A DNA stretch of 64,000 nt from Dichotomocladium elegans. Its lineage: Eukaryota; Mucoromycota; Mucoromycetes; Mucorales; Lichtheimiaceae. The notes under the pieces are model-generated. The model was not told where the DNA came from. It ran no database searches and saw nothing but the letters and a program-made list of their open reading frames with translations. Shown piece after piece: positions 1 to 11,105 of the stretch (its first letter is position 1; every line of letters starts with the position of its first letter). The position numbers and the translations under genes are program-made. Location of the stretch: the NCBI GenBank assembly GCA_025716815.1, contig JAIXMN010000006.1, positions 930,001-994,000 on the forward strand. The letters run 5' to 3'.

Positions 1-342
1 ATTAATGGCAGATGTAGACGGAACCTTGTAGTGCACACCCTCAGTGGTTGTGGGCGTTTGTAAATGGAAGGCCGTTATACATGGCTCAGATGAAGGGAAT
101 GGTATACTTGGACTGACGTTGAGATATGGTGATACTTGGGAGCAAGGCAACATGGGCTTATTCTTGTTTGATGCTATGTCGTCGCTTATGGAGTGCAGGG
201 GAGGAGGCAGCGATTCGATTGCTGTGTACGAAGTGATATCACGTAACATCACATCCAGCTCGTTAGGGTTATTGGGTAGTTCGAAGCCAAATTGCTTGAG
301 TGTATATACATCAGGACACGCTATAAATATGCATGTTAATAC
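1..342. other. Window edge, no gene recognised
   Basis: Sequence downstream of the Zn2Cys6 factor. An open frame on the + strand here resembles no family I know and lies antisense to the end of that gene. Nothing else is seen. Confidence 0.4.
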
Positions 343-3025
343 CTACATGTATCTTGTTACTAGTGGCGTAAACGCCTTACCATTTTGCAATGTGTTCGTT
401 AAATAGTTCTGGGAGGAGGCTGGTTGATTGGGGGAATATCCGCCCAAGAGCCCAGGAGCCTGTTGCTCTGGAAAAGGTCTCCATAGCTGGTCTTCGCATT
501 GCTTTGCACATGATTCCGGGAGTGTTGTTTGGATAAGCTCCGTTGAATAGGCTGGGTCATTGCCCGGTTGCTGTTCCTCTGTAGCAGTTATATTGGTATT
601 AGGCGTATTCAGATCGATATTCGTTTGCAAACTTTCGGTAATTAAGCGCACCACGTCATAAAGCAGCCGGCTAAGGCTCGATAAATCACGCAGGCGCTCC
701 ACTACCCTCAAGCTTTTTCTTAGTTCGGCTCTCCCGGAAGCAGCGACCTGATCATCAGGGCTCCTGGTATTGTAGATATGGATAAGGCAGAATTGAAATA
801 TCGGATAAATGCTAAAGGCGAAAGGGAACATGATGAAATCGCGGACCGTCATGCGCTCTGCAATGTATATTCCTCGACTGGCAGCGCTTGAACTGATTCG
901 TATGGAAAGGGATGCTGGGCGGGGTTCCACATCATGATAAGGACCTTGTTTTTCGATAAATGGACGATGCAGCAAAATCAGACACGCACTATAACACATC
1001 AATGTTGATGCTGTCCGGACAAAAAATGTCAGAATGAAATGCTCTCTATGTTTCAAGCTCCACAAAAGGATTAACCATTACCGATACTCGGCGCAAAATA
1101 GCCCTTCTGCTCATCAAAATCTTTAAAATTTGAGGTTTTCATGGCTTTCAGAAATCCAAAGCGCCACTCTGTAAGCTCATGATCAAGCCCCCGAACAATA
1201 GCGTCGCTGCCCTGTGTAATAGAATATTCACGAGCTTTTGGGGTATACAATCCTTGAAGTATCCGCCCTAAAATCTCCGAGAGTTTAATCAACTGAATGA
1301 AAAACTGGTAAATGTCAACTTCGTCGTCTGTGGATTCGGGCCGGTATGTAGCAGACGGGAACCGAGGCGTAGAATCATCATTTTCATCTATTGGATCGTC
1401 CAGCACTTCTTTCCACGATGCATATGGACTAGGATAGGATACATCATTATCCTGCGTTTGCTTGTTAGAAATGTGCGCAAGGCGAACGAACGAAGAAGTT
1501 CTGATAAAGGCATACCTCTTCACGGATACTCAATGGTCTACCCAATGCAGTGGACTGGAAACGATCCGTAATATGTAATGCCCACCATATTCGCTTCCGT
1601 AACTCTTTATCGCTTTCAGGTATTTCCCAATCTTCGACTGACCTATTCAGACAAAATGCTTGGGCCTTCGTATACATGCATTCATTAGACCTATAGCTTT
1701 AGACATGTGGATGACTGCCGCGCTCACCAAGCGTATTGCCTGCAGAAAGCGCACTTTATTAATATACTCCTCAAATCCACACCATTATCGTTCTTTACCG
1801 TCCCGTTCAGATTCCAGGCTGTAGCTTCTTGATTGCTGATATTTGAATTTGTATTATGTATGAGGATGATCGCCTGAACTTTAGAGATGGATGATCCACA
1901 GGAGGTACTGGACATATACCCGAATGCTTGGTCAAAGAAACGGTTAGCCCACTCGCGTGCACCATCCCAGGCCAAATCCGGTGGAACGAAGCGATCATGC
2001 TGCTGATGCTTCATTGATTCTACCGCGATAAACCTTGCTGCAGCGCCGAACATGGTATTCAGCAGGATAATAGGAGGATAACTATTAGCTTGATCTCGAT
2101 ACTGTCGCAGGAATTCGGTCTTGTTAATGATTGGAAGAAGAGGATGAATATTGAGGAAGTAGCTACACGGAAGAGACGAATCAGCGATATTGTCCTCTTG
2201 GACGTCCAAGCAATAGAATGGTTTACGTACATCTGCAGAAGACGATCACTTGTATATTTATCTGCACCCGTGCAAATATAAATCCATGCATTGATACCGG
2301 AGGGCATCTGAAAAAGTCTCGCGGTATTCCTGTTGCAGCGGCCATCCGCCATCTCATCGTTTGCGATATGTACAATCTTGCTGCCGAATCGTCTATACTT
2401 TCCTTTGGAGCTCACATCATCCAGAGCGCCGAATGGAATTTTGCTCTGTAACAGCTGGAGCACCGATGTATCACCGACATATCGAACACGATCGGTCGGC
2501 GAGCCATGCTGATGCTTTTCGCCGACGATTTGCTGAGCTAGAGTTGAAGGCGGCGACATTTGCTGCACCAGGGACTCGATCCGCTTGATCTTTTGCTCCA
2601 GTACATCAATGTATCTATTCCAATTATCAGCATTGGAGAAATTGCGCTGTAGATCATCCCTAGAATCATCATCATATACCCTTTAGGGGGTCCGCGCTTC
2701 TTTGCCCTTGATGGATACCACCACTATGTTAGATGCATTTTTTACGACGTTTTGTAAAGTACCTCTCTGTGAACTCGCATTCAGATCCAAGCGCCGCACA
2801 GTTCACACAGCTTCTCTCATGGATAGCCTCGCATTTGACCTTTTTCCTCCGGCATTGATCACTTTACCCAACAAGTCACCTCCGTGCATTGTGAGCATGT
2901 AACCAATCCATTTCCATAATTCCGAATTACCAGGCACGGGAAACTCTCGGTCGCTTGCTGTAATGCTCATTGCTGCTTATAATATTTCGATCTGCACAAA
3001 CAGGACTGAACGAAGAGGTGTACAT
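343..3025 (-). CDS. Zn2Cys6 fungal-specific transcription factor
   Basis: Nuclear DNA-binding regulator of the GAL4-type family. Exon 1 (3025-2931) begins MYTSSF and ends inside the first zinc-cluster cysteine. Splicing over 2930-2862 restores RACDQCRRKKVKCE, followed by SCVNC and GSEC, so all six cysteines are present. A KKRGPPKG linker and a coiled-coil-like segment (DVLEQKIKRIESLVQQM) follow. The Fungal_trans middle-homology domain contains NIHPLLPIINKTEF and RKRIWWALHITDR with ALGRPLSI. Downstream exons with matching phases are 2231..about 2745, 1799-2162, 1728-1739 (12 nt), 1516-1665, 1082-1451 and 343-1010; introns between them are 59-71 nt. The linker around 2680-2745 is not resolved: KKRGPPKG and the coiled coil are in different frames, so there is a very short intron or a frameshift. 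Target genes are unknown. Confidence 0.88.
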
Positions 3026-4321
3026 TGAAGACAAAGTGAAAGACCTGAGGAGGTCGGCTCAGGTCATTTCTACAAAGCTGAATAATAGGTTGTACATTTT
3101 CGCACCTAATATCGGGGTTTTGCTTTTCTGGTTTAGGGAAGGAGTTTTACAAGCTTTTACCCGGATTTAAGCATCAAGGTCTTCAGCGACACATAATTGC
3201 AATTTTATTTTTACAAAAGGTTCAACGATTATCATTTTTCTCTCACTCGATTTATTCGCTTCTTTGACGTTAAAAAGCTCGTACCGTCCATTTCAGCTGA
3301 GTAACGAGGGGCTTCTGAGACCGATTATTCAAACACCACATAGAAATAGTGCTGACTAACTGTTCAGGAAATCATAAGACGTTTGAGGAGTGCTTTATTG
3401 AATCCTTATAACATTCCTTACTGCAATACGCACGTATCTCGAACGATTACCCTATGCATTCCAAGCATATTTTGTCAGTGTGGTCATGCAAAATTCGAGA
3501 GCTTCATTGAGATTTCGACCAAAACCACGACGATTGTCACCGTGTCTCATTATATGAATATCCTAGTGATTTTGACTATGTATCTGCTGTTTCCCTTCAA
3601 GGCTCACTAGATAGTCGTACAGGATGGTTCCCTCGTTCACGCCAGTAAACGTCAGGCATCAACGGTGTAGCATCAGGAACGTGCATAAAACGGCGATGCT
3701 GCTTCGGCATTGTAACACTTTCAATTGACATATATTTGAATTTGTTACCGCGACTGTACATGACATGTGAGCTGTTATTTGTTTTTCTTGTGCCGTTTTG
3801 TGTACTGAAGTGCAGCAGAGGTGGAAGGCTATCAATTCAATGAGACGATTGCGTGATAATGCCAGCAACAGCAGCAGCAGCAGCGGGTCCTATCTTGCAG
3901 CCCTATCATATATAGGGAGGTGTTGGCTACATCGCAATGGGACTCATATTTTAGAAAAAAAAAACATCTATGGAACATCGAGTGGTACGTAGAAGGCATA
4001 ACAGTAGTGTTGACTGACTTCATTGTGCTCTTTTGGATCCCATGCAGCCACAAGGATGGGGAATATCAAGTCCGCGAGATCTTCTTGATGGGCACGCGCA
4101 TGCCTGGTGTGCTAAAAAAGAGAGAGCACCGTTAATCACCCCTTAATTGGGAAAAGCTTTCGGGGCGCAACCTCCCTTCCCTTTTTTTTGCTGTCAGTGT
4201 CCTTCTTTTTTTCTCTCTATTCCAAACCTTTCCCTCATTTGTATCGCTACCGGTGTGAGTCATCCACCGGCCTGCTTTTTCAGATCCCCCTCTTTCCTTT
4301 TTTTCCCACTTCCCATACCTG
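3026..4321. other. Intergenic between divergent genes
   Basis: About 1.3 kb separating the transcription factor (-) and the kinase (+), presumably holding both promoters. It has a short AGC repeat at about 3866-3886 and a strongly pyrimidine-rich tract at 4170-4320 just before the kinase start. No convincing coding sequence was seen. Confidence 0.5.
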
Positions 4322-6850
4322 ATGCAACACGTTAACGGGATCCCAGTTTACCGTGATGATCCCGCCCTGCACTATGACGGCTTGCAATATGAGCCAACTT
4401 GGTTCAGTGCTCAGGGTGGCGTCTACCGCTGTACCAGCCGAAAAAATCCAAGCGAATTCGTTGCCATCAAAAAATACCTAGTTGAAGAAACAGAATTATA
4501 CCCGGATCTGTTCGTAATGCCTAAGGAGCTCGTCGAAAATGAGATTTATACCATGACCAAATGCGACCATGTCAACATTCTGAAACTGCTCGGCGTCTAT
4601 CTACATCAGGAATTTGTTTATTTGATCATGCCGTATTGTACCGGAGGATCGTTGCAGCAATACGTGTTTGAACACCACCTGACAATAGGACAGCTTGTGC
4701 ATATAATCAAATCTGTAAGTGTTATGAGAATGGATAACATCTTTCTCTTTCTAATATGCAACCATGCAGATTGCATCTGGATTGGCGGAAATCCATCGCC
4801 ATGGATATATTCACCGGGACATTAAATGTGACAACATCTTTCTCATGCAAGAGACCAATGAGATAGTGATAGGTGATTTTGGTGTTGTTTCTATCTCTCC
4901 GGCTGCCGACTCGAACATCGAGGAGGCAGGTGTTGTGTTGTTCTGGTCACCTGAACTTGTGCAGCGGAAAATTGTGAACCGTAAAATCGACGTATGGGCT
5001 CTTGGTATCGTCATTATGGAAATTCTCAATGGCGGCAAAGCCCCTTATGAAGACGACAATCTTAGCGAAGATGAGGTATGATTGTTTGCCAATTGACGAC
5101 ATGGTACTCCTTGAATCTTAAGATTCTTCCCTTTCCCACGCCCGCTGTTACCACACAGATCAAACAGCGTATCCTTGACAGCGGTAAACCTGACTATCCA
5201 CCCGACCTACCACCGAGTCTCATTGACATTCTCGATCAGTGCTTGAACCCTGATCCGCGCGCACGCGCTAATGCAGCTGATATTCTTCAAGTAAGTACGC
5301 CCACAACATAGCCGCATGGACCACGCGTTTGATCTGCTCTGCGGTGGGGGTGTGTGTTCTATGACTCACTCCTATTATAGCATCCTTTCTTATGTGATTA
5401 TGATCCGGAGCCACTGTTCCCGGGAACCAGAATAGACGAAAATCCTGATGATGTATCCGAGACCATGGCTGTGGAGGATATAACCGTAGAAGAGATCGCT
5501 GAAGATATGGTAACAGTTGCCCAAGACATTGAAATGACAAGTGTGGGAAATATGCTTCAGAACGCTTCCGAGCTTGATACAGCACAGGCCATGGATAAAA
5601 TAAATGACCGCCATCAGCAGAGACCGTCGGCCTCATCTTCTTTATCGCTCACGCACTCCACCAAATCAACGACCCCGTCCACAGTCGAAGATCAACAGCT
5701 CTCTCCAGCAAACAACGGTTCGCACTGCCGCAGTGCACCTGCAGATGCAGACGATGTAGCCCCCGTTTCCGCTGCTGAAAACAGTACAGACGGAACTATC
5801 AGAAAATCGGTTAATATGTCCGACATTCGGCGATGCCGGATTCCCCTGCGTGCGTTTACGCTCACAGAGGAGATGGCTCGTACAGCAACAGTCCAGGAAA
5901 AGGTTCTCAGTGTATTACGGAAGCGACAGTCTATTTCAGCGGCCCACTGGAGTCAGGGATCACGGCTGCCTATGTTTAAGTCAGCGTTGCTGACGATGGA
6001 AAGATTCTTGGAGGAAGGATCTGCTGGAGCAGGAGGATCGACTGCCGACCGTATTAAGCCTATGACTAGCGTTACGGAGAAAAGAGTGGTGAGGAGAGCA
6101 AAGTCGGTGCGATTGTTATCCCCAAAGGATGATGATGCGGCGTCAACAGAGAAGCCGACCCGCAGGCCTTTATTACGAGCCAACTCGGTACCTGCCTCAC
6201 AAAGCAGCGACCTTCTGCTGCATAAAAAATCGCCATCAGGTGAGAACAGGAAACCAACCACTGCCGTCGCTGCAGGTTTCACAGCCTCGACTCCGTCCAA
6301 ACGACTACCGCAGACAAAAGCGCTCGGCTCATCCAAACAGCAGGGTGGCGAAAACAGAGCGACAGCGAAAGCAAAACAATCGATCTACCGAAGGAAGAAG
6401 GTTCTTCCGAGCGAGAGTCGCACAGCTCGTCTCATGATGGGCGTGAGCACAAATGGGCGGCAGCATCAGCGCACAGTATCGCCATCCTCAGCCGTAACTG
6501 TGAACAGTGCGCAACAACAAAAAAGTGTTGAGACCACGCGTCGTACTGTGACAGCCGAAGCGAGCAGCACCACGAGGTTACACCGCTTCGGTTATCCTGG
6601 AGCGAGTTCAGACGCCAAAAAACGGCCAGCATCGTTCAACGGGATGGGCAGCAAGAATTCAACGAACAAAAAGGTGACGCATCCGGAATCCAATTGTCTT
6701 CCAAAGTATAGTCACAAATCGCCTAGCAAGAAGGGGACCTCACCAGTACCTGATCCTGCAGGTACTGGGTCGCCCGACAACAGCGGCAAAACCAACCGAA
6801 ACGGCGGGACGTCGACTTTTAAAGGTGCCAAGGTGGTTCGGGTCCACTGA
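4322..6850 (+). CDS. STE20/PAK-like serine/threonine protein kinase
   Basis: Exons 4322-4714, 4770-5075, 5159-5290 and 5381-6850 join in phase 0 to give 766 residues. The kinase domain fills roughly residues 20-285. It has the ATP lysine (VAIKK), the alpha-C glutamate region, the catalytic loop HRDIKCDNIF, the metal-binding DFG, SPE in place of APE, and DVWALGIVIMEI in subdomain IX. The loop form HRDIKxDN fits the STE20/PAK group. The glycine loop is weak (AQGGVYRC), with only part of GxGxxG. The C-terminal 480 residues are low complexity, rich in Ser, Thr, Lys and Arg, with no domain I recognise; they may be a regulatory or scaffold tail. No PBD/CRIB or PH domain is visible at the short N-terminus, so it is not a canonical PAK. 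Confidence 0.85.
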
Positions 6851-7175
6851 AGATTTAAGCAAAGCATGCGGAAGGGGGGGGGAAGGGGGAAAAGACAAGT
6901 GCGCGCACGCACAAACACACACACACACCTTGCAGCGTTTTGCATGCTCGTTCCTACCGTCCTCTCTCACGTACAAAGCATATGTATATAATATACAAGT
7001 ATGCATGCCCACCACTGTTCTCTTTTTCTATACATTCCATCCTTATGTCTGTCATATATCCTCTTCCAATTTCATACGTTCATAAAAAAATTACTCAGGT
7101 TGCCTGTAAAAATAATCGCGGACCTTTATTTACACCTTTACAATAGACATCCTTCATAAAAACATAGTACTCGCA
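6851..7175. repeat. Intergenic with CA microsatellite
   Basis: A (CA)n run lies at about 6915-6928, followed by AT-rich DNA that forms the kinase 3' region and the frataxin promoter. Confidence 0.6.
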
Positions 7176-7975
7176 ATGTCACTTGCCCGCCATGTGTTGA
7201 GGTCCTCTAGGCGCTGGTTTGCTGTTGGTCATACCCGCCAGGCGTGTTCCCAACACTTTCTGCCGAGGGTAACAATGCCTCGTATCCGACCCATGCAGGC
7301 CCACCCCTTTTCAATGTCAAGTTGCCGGTGCACCCCTTATAGATCAACGTAATTGAGTTATAGCGGACAGCTGCGCTTAATGGGAATTGTGACAGTAATC
7401 AGAAGGGATGATGGCAACCAACCGTTTCATGTGTGTACTAGACCGCTCGCGATTGACGCATACCACCGTGTATCGGACGCGACACTCGACCACATTGACG
7501 AATATCTTGAGGATTTGGGCGACCAGATTGAGTTGGATGGATTTGACGTCGAGTACTCGGTACGGTCTCTTTGATGTGTGACATTGTTGCTCTTCACGGC
7601 AAAGGAACGTGCATATGAGAATTTGACCATGGCTATTTTATAGCAAGGCGTGATGACCATCAAGCTCGGTGTCCATGGTACCTATGTAATTAACAAACAG
7701 CCCCCGAACCAGCAGATCTGGCTATCCTCCCCGACGAGGTAAAAGATGGTGTCATATACTGGAGAAGGGGAGGGGAAAAGGAGAAAATGGAAGGTGGAAC
7801 TCATACCGTACAAAAAAAAAACTGTGGTAGCGGACCCAAGCGATACGATTACGATGCAGAGCAAAAAAAGTGGTTCTATCATCGAGACGACCAAACGCTT
7901 GATGAACTACTGAATACGGAACTGAGCAACATTGTTGGTCAGCCCATCAACATTTTGGAGGGATTTAATCCTTAA
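7176..7975 (+). CDS. YFH1: Frataxin (mitochondrial iron-sulfur cluster assembly)
   Basis: Mitochondrial matrix protein that stimulates sulfur transfer on the NFS1/ISCU scaffold. Exons 7176-7268, 7371-7559, 7644-7738 and 7831-7975 give 173 residues. The N-terminus is Arg-rich and lacks acidic residues, as expected for a mitochondrial presequence. The acidic helix reads [19 protein letters not shown]. The sheet carries [19 protein letters not shown], then SGPKRYDYD and the C-terminal helix [10 protein letters not shown], all diagnostic of frataxin. Exons 2-4 are secure. The exon 1/2 junction is my choice among several possible sites, picked for phase and a GTAACA donor. Confidence 0.92.
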
Positions 7976-8190
7976 TCTCATCAAATGTATGTAGTAAAGG
8001 AAAGGAGACACCAGAACATTGAAACGACTAGAAAAAAAATGTTCCCTTGAGAAGGAGAAAAGAATATCATCTGTCGTTTTAAAGGCATGTCTGTGCGTGA
8101 AGAACCCTGTGCGTGGGCATGGTTTCTGCTTTGAGCGCATCAAAAAAAAAAAAGTAACCTGTCTTTGTCGCTGTACTCGATTCTTTTAGC

Positions 8191-9558
8191 ATGGAGGATG
8201 CTCCTCATTACTCATTGCGGTCTCTCACTGCGAATTCGTCATCTGGAGTACTTGGACTTTCATTAAACAAACGTGGACCGTCCTTCCGTAAGGCATCTCC
8301 ACCCATTCAGCAGACTGGGAGGGTTGTTGCTCTTCCGCCGCTCAACCTGACTGCTTCTACTACGACCTCTCCTGAATCTCCGAGCAGCGAATCCGCACAT
8401 ACTGATAATAGTAGCAGCAATCATCGCATCATGAATAAAGGAGACGAGGTAGATGCACTGCTTCAACGCACGCGGCGGCCGTCATCGTCATCGTCATCGA
8501 TACCTCCCCCGGTCATTGACAGCTGCAAAACACTGTTGTTTGCTGCGACGACCCTGCAAATGACGGTGCGCCGGTGCTTCTTGCCGGACATTGACACACA
8601 TTCGATTGCAATGGCTCTTGCCAAGACCAAAACATCGGCCGACAGGCTTATGCAGGCACTTGACCTGGTCGACAACCGGCAGCCTAGTCCAGACTTGCTC
8701 AGAGCAGCGGCAGGTATTATCCGCCAACTCAAAGACCTCTGCAGTGGCATTCAGCAGTCGCCACTGCTCGCCAATCTGGATGCAAAGTTTGGGCGATACC
8801 TTCTTGCAAGTGTTCACACCACCACCGTTGATATCAAGGATTGCTGGGAAACCCTTAGACTCAGCAGCACAACCACGACACCGAAACAACAACAACTACA
8901 ACAACAACAACGGCCGGGAATTTTGCGGAGTAGGTCGCATAGTGACCATCTTCTGGCCACACCTTCGCCCGCTGCTTCGCCTGTGTCACCCATCACCGAT
9001 AACCGTTCTCAACTCTACATCTACCTTAAGCTATCTGTCACCCATTCCATCCATGTATCATACCTTCTCAAGCAATCCATTGATGAGACGATATCAAATG
9101 GCGACGGTGATGGAACCGTGTCGCCGAGCCTAAGCAAAAAGCTGCAGGAGCTAGGCAAGCTGTCACTGCGAATTGCAGACATGGCAGTGAGACTCGACAA
9201 GGGCCTGAGCGATATTGCCACTAAAGAGTCTGCGATATCACGGAAGGAGTTTTGGCAGGAAACAAACGAATATCTCAAGGTGGTAGTGACGGTCATGAAC
9301 CTTGTGCGGCTGACGTCGACTCAAGAAGACTTCAGCTGGCCAAAGGCCGTGAAGCAAAGCTGCCTGCAAGTAACGCGGGTGACAGCCGAGGTTGCAAAGC
9401 TTTGGAATAGCTGCAGTGCGTTCGTAGAAGAAGGATATTATCTCGGAAGTAAAAAGGACGACAGTCCTACACCAGCAGTAGCGTGCGATACCCCCAGCAA
9501 TCGCGATTCACCATCCTCCTCATCGATTGCATCCTCTCTTTCTGAGCATATGACATGA
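8191..9558 (+). CDS. SOG2-like RAM signalling protein lacking LRRs
   Basis: Single-exon 455-residue protein. Ser-rich, disordered N- and C-termini flank two helical blocks (about residues 110-230 and 270-430). The segment RKEFWQETNEYLKVVVTV matches the conserved FWxxTNxFLK region of the SOG2 domain of fungal RAM (Cbk1/Orb6 NDR kinase) pathway proteins as I remember that family. Classical Sog2 is over 700 residues with an N-terminal leucine-rich repeat; no LRR is present here, so this is a short paralogue or a divergent form. A CAA repeat (8885-8911) encodes a Gln run. Assignment is from memory of family motifs and is moderate. Confidence 0.55.
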   Translation: MEDAPHYSLRSLTANSSSGVLGLSLNKRGPSFRKASPPIQQTGRVVALPPLNLTASTTTSPESPSSESAHTDNSSSNHRIMNKGDEVDALLQRTRRPSSSSSSIPPPVIDSCKTLLFAATTLQMTVRRCFLPDIDTHSIAMALAKTKTSADRLMQALDLVDNRQPSPDLLRAAAGIIRQLKDLCSGIQQSPLLANLDAKFGRYLLASVHTTTVDIKDCWETLRLSSTTTTPKQQQLQQQQRPGILRSRSHSDHLLATPSPAASPVSPITDNRSQLYIYLKLSVTHSIHVSYLLKQSIDETISNGDGDGTVSPSLSKKLQELGKLSLRIADMAVRLDKGLSDIATKESAISRKEFWQETNEYLKVVVTVMNLVRLTSTQEDFSWPKAVKQSCLQVTRVTAEVAKLWNSCSAFVEEGYYLGSKKDDSPTPAVACDTPSNRDSPSSSSIASSLSEHMT

Positions 9559-9606
9559 CAAAAATAAAAATAAACAAAGCCTTGGTATATATCCATAATG
9601 CATTTA
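9559..9606. terminator. Shared 3' region of convergent genes
   Basis: Only 48 bp separate the stop codons of the SOG2-like gene (+) and the aldolase (-). The + strand has AATAAAAATAAAC-like poly(A) signals immediately after the SOG2-like stop, so the two transcripts probably overlap at their 3' ends. Confidence 0.5.
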
Positions 9607-10623
9607 TTATGCCAACGATCTTTCGATCTCCAAACCGGGATTGACCGCCTGGGCAATCATCTCGGCCTGGTCCTTCGACAGCGGGAGAAGAGGATTACGG
9701 GGTTTGCCTCCGTAACCCAGAAGGATGTTCATGCCCGCCTTGAAACCTGGATTGCCGAACCAACGGGCGAGTGCATCATCGGGCCTGACCAATTGCATCT
9801 GAAGCTTCTGGGCCTCCTTGAGCTTCCCGCCTTCATACAACCTCTGCAGCTCGACGCATGCCCGGGGGAGGACATTACCCAGACCGGGTACTACGCCCAC
9901 CGCGCCCATCGTCAACGCAGGTAAGAAAAAGTCGGCAGAGCCAGCCAAAAGCGAGAAGTTGTCTAGTACAAAAGGCAGATCCCAATCATTTGAGTCTCTG
10001 TTTTTTCTGTCTTCTGGATTAGCATTCTCCTCTTTTTTTTTTTTACCTTCTGGGCCGATGCGACCGGCAAGATAACCGACCTTCCCGACATTACCATCAG
10101 TACCCTTGATGCCGACAATATTGTGATGCTTTGCCAGACGGACGACCGTGTCTGCCTCGACGTCCACGCCCTGTGTAACGCCTGGGTAGTTGTATATGAC
10201 GAGTGGCAGGGGCGACTCGTCGGCCACACGTACGAAGAACTCATAGATCGCGTCCTGAGACATGGAGGGCTTAAAGTAGGAAGGTGGGAGGACGAGTGCA
10301 TACTCTGCGCCAGCCTTCGATGCATCCTTGGCTAGCTGGATGGAGAGCCGGGCCGAACCGGCGCTGGCGCCGGCAATGGCCTTCAACGAAGGGTTGTATT
10401 TCTGAATGAACTCGCGACCCTTTTCGATCACTGCAATGCGCTCTGCGTCGGAAAGATGGACGGCTTCGCCGATGGAACCCAGGAAGATGATGCCGCTGAT
10501 GCCTGTGTTTGATAAGTATTTGATGTGGCGTTCGAGAGTCTCGAAGTCGAGGTCCTCGTTGTCTTTGAAGAAAGTGGGGATGGGGACGAATACGCCGCGG
10601 CCAAGTGAAGCGCCCTGAACCAT
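9607..10623 (-). CDS. DHDPS/HOGA-family aldolase
   Basis: Class I pyruvate-type aldolase of the dihydrodipicolinate synthase family. In fungi, which do not make lysine by DAP, such proteins are usually annotated as 4-hydroxy-2-oxoglutarate aldolase or related 2-keto-sugar-acid aldolases. Seen: GSIGEAVHLS (keto-acid-binding motif), YNYPGV with the catalytic Tyr, and the Schiff-base Lys in VGIKGTDGNVG. The frame is open across 9963-10046, but that 84-nt stretch starts GTAAAA, ends TACTAG and encodes a Lys/Glu/Asn-rich insert. Splicing it restores GPEDNFSLLAGS. I therefore model exons 10623-10047 and 9962-9607, 310 residues, the normal family length. The exact substrate is not determinable. Confidence 0.88.
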   Translation of the reverse strand: MVQGASLGRGVFVPIPTFFKDNEDLDFETLERHIKYLSNTGISGIIFLGSIGEAVHLSDAERIAVIEKGREFIQKYNPSLKAIAGASAGSARLSIQLAKDASKAGAEYALVLPPSYFKPSMSQDAIYEFFVRVADESPLPLVIYNYPGVTQGVDVEADTVVRLAKHHNIVGIKGTDGNVGKVGYLAGRIGPEGKKKKEENANPEDRKNRDSNDWDLPFVLDNFSLLAGSADFFLPALTMGAVGVVPGLGNVLPRACVELQRLYEGGKLKEAQKLQMQLVRPDDALARWFGNPGFKAGMNILLGYGGKPRNPLLPLSKDQAEMIAQAVNPGLEIERSLA

Positions 10624-11105
10624 ATCTGCTCAAGTGGTGGTGGGGGTGGGGTGGGTATGTGTGTGAAGAAACAAAGAAAAAGCGATTAGAAAGACAGGCT
10701 CTAGCCCGGATTTTATAGGATGGGCAAAAACTATGCTGACCCGGAGAAAAGGGGAATCGCAAATATTCCGCACGAGCGAAATTATCCGCATCAAGCAACA
10801 ATAGACACTGTTCCCCGCTCAACTTGCCCTGGGCTGCCCGCATGGATGGTGCCTAGCACTGGAACGGTCCCATCCATGGCCATCTGTTGCATCTCTTCCC
10901 GCCGTACTCGTCGATCTATCCGTAAATAATCATCACGACCTAAAAAGACCTGTGCGCGTTTCATCGCCTTAGCTTGAGGGGAAATACACACGCGCAGAAC
11001 CTCACGGCCACCTTTCCCCCCATCAAGCGGTCCTGACTCCGACAAAGCAAAAGAGCGTAAAATAAAAAAAAACCATATTTTTTCTTATTAAAAAAAAAAA
11101 CGGCC
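10624..11105. promoter_or_regulatory. Divergent promoter region, aldolase / ELP4
   Basis: 482 bp between the aldolase start (-) and the ELP4 start (+). Poly(A/T) tracts at 11058-11100 lie directly before the ELP4 ATG and a G/T-rich stretch (10632-10660) precedes the aldolase. No specific operator was recognised. Confidence 0.4.
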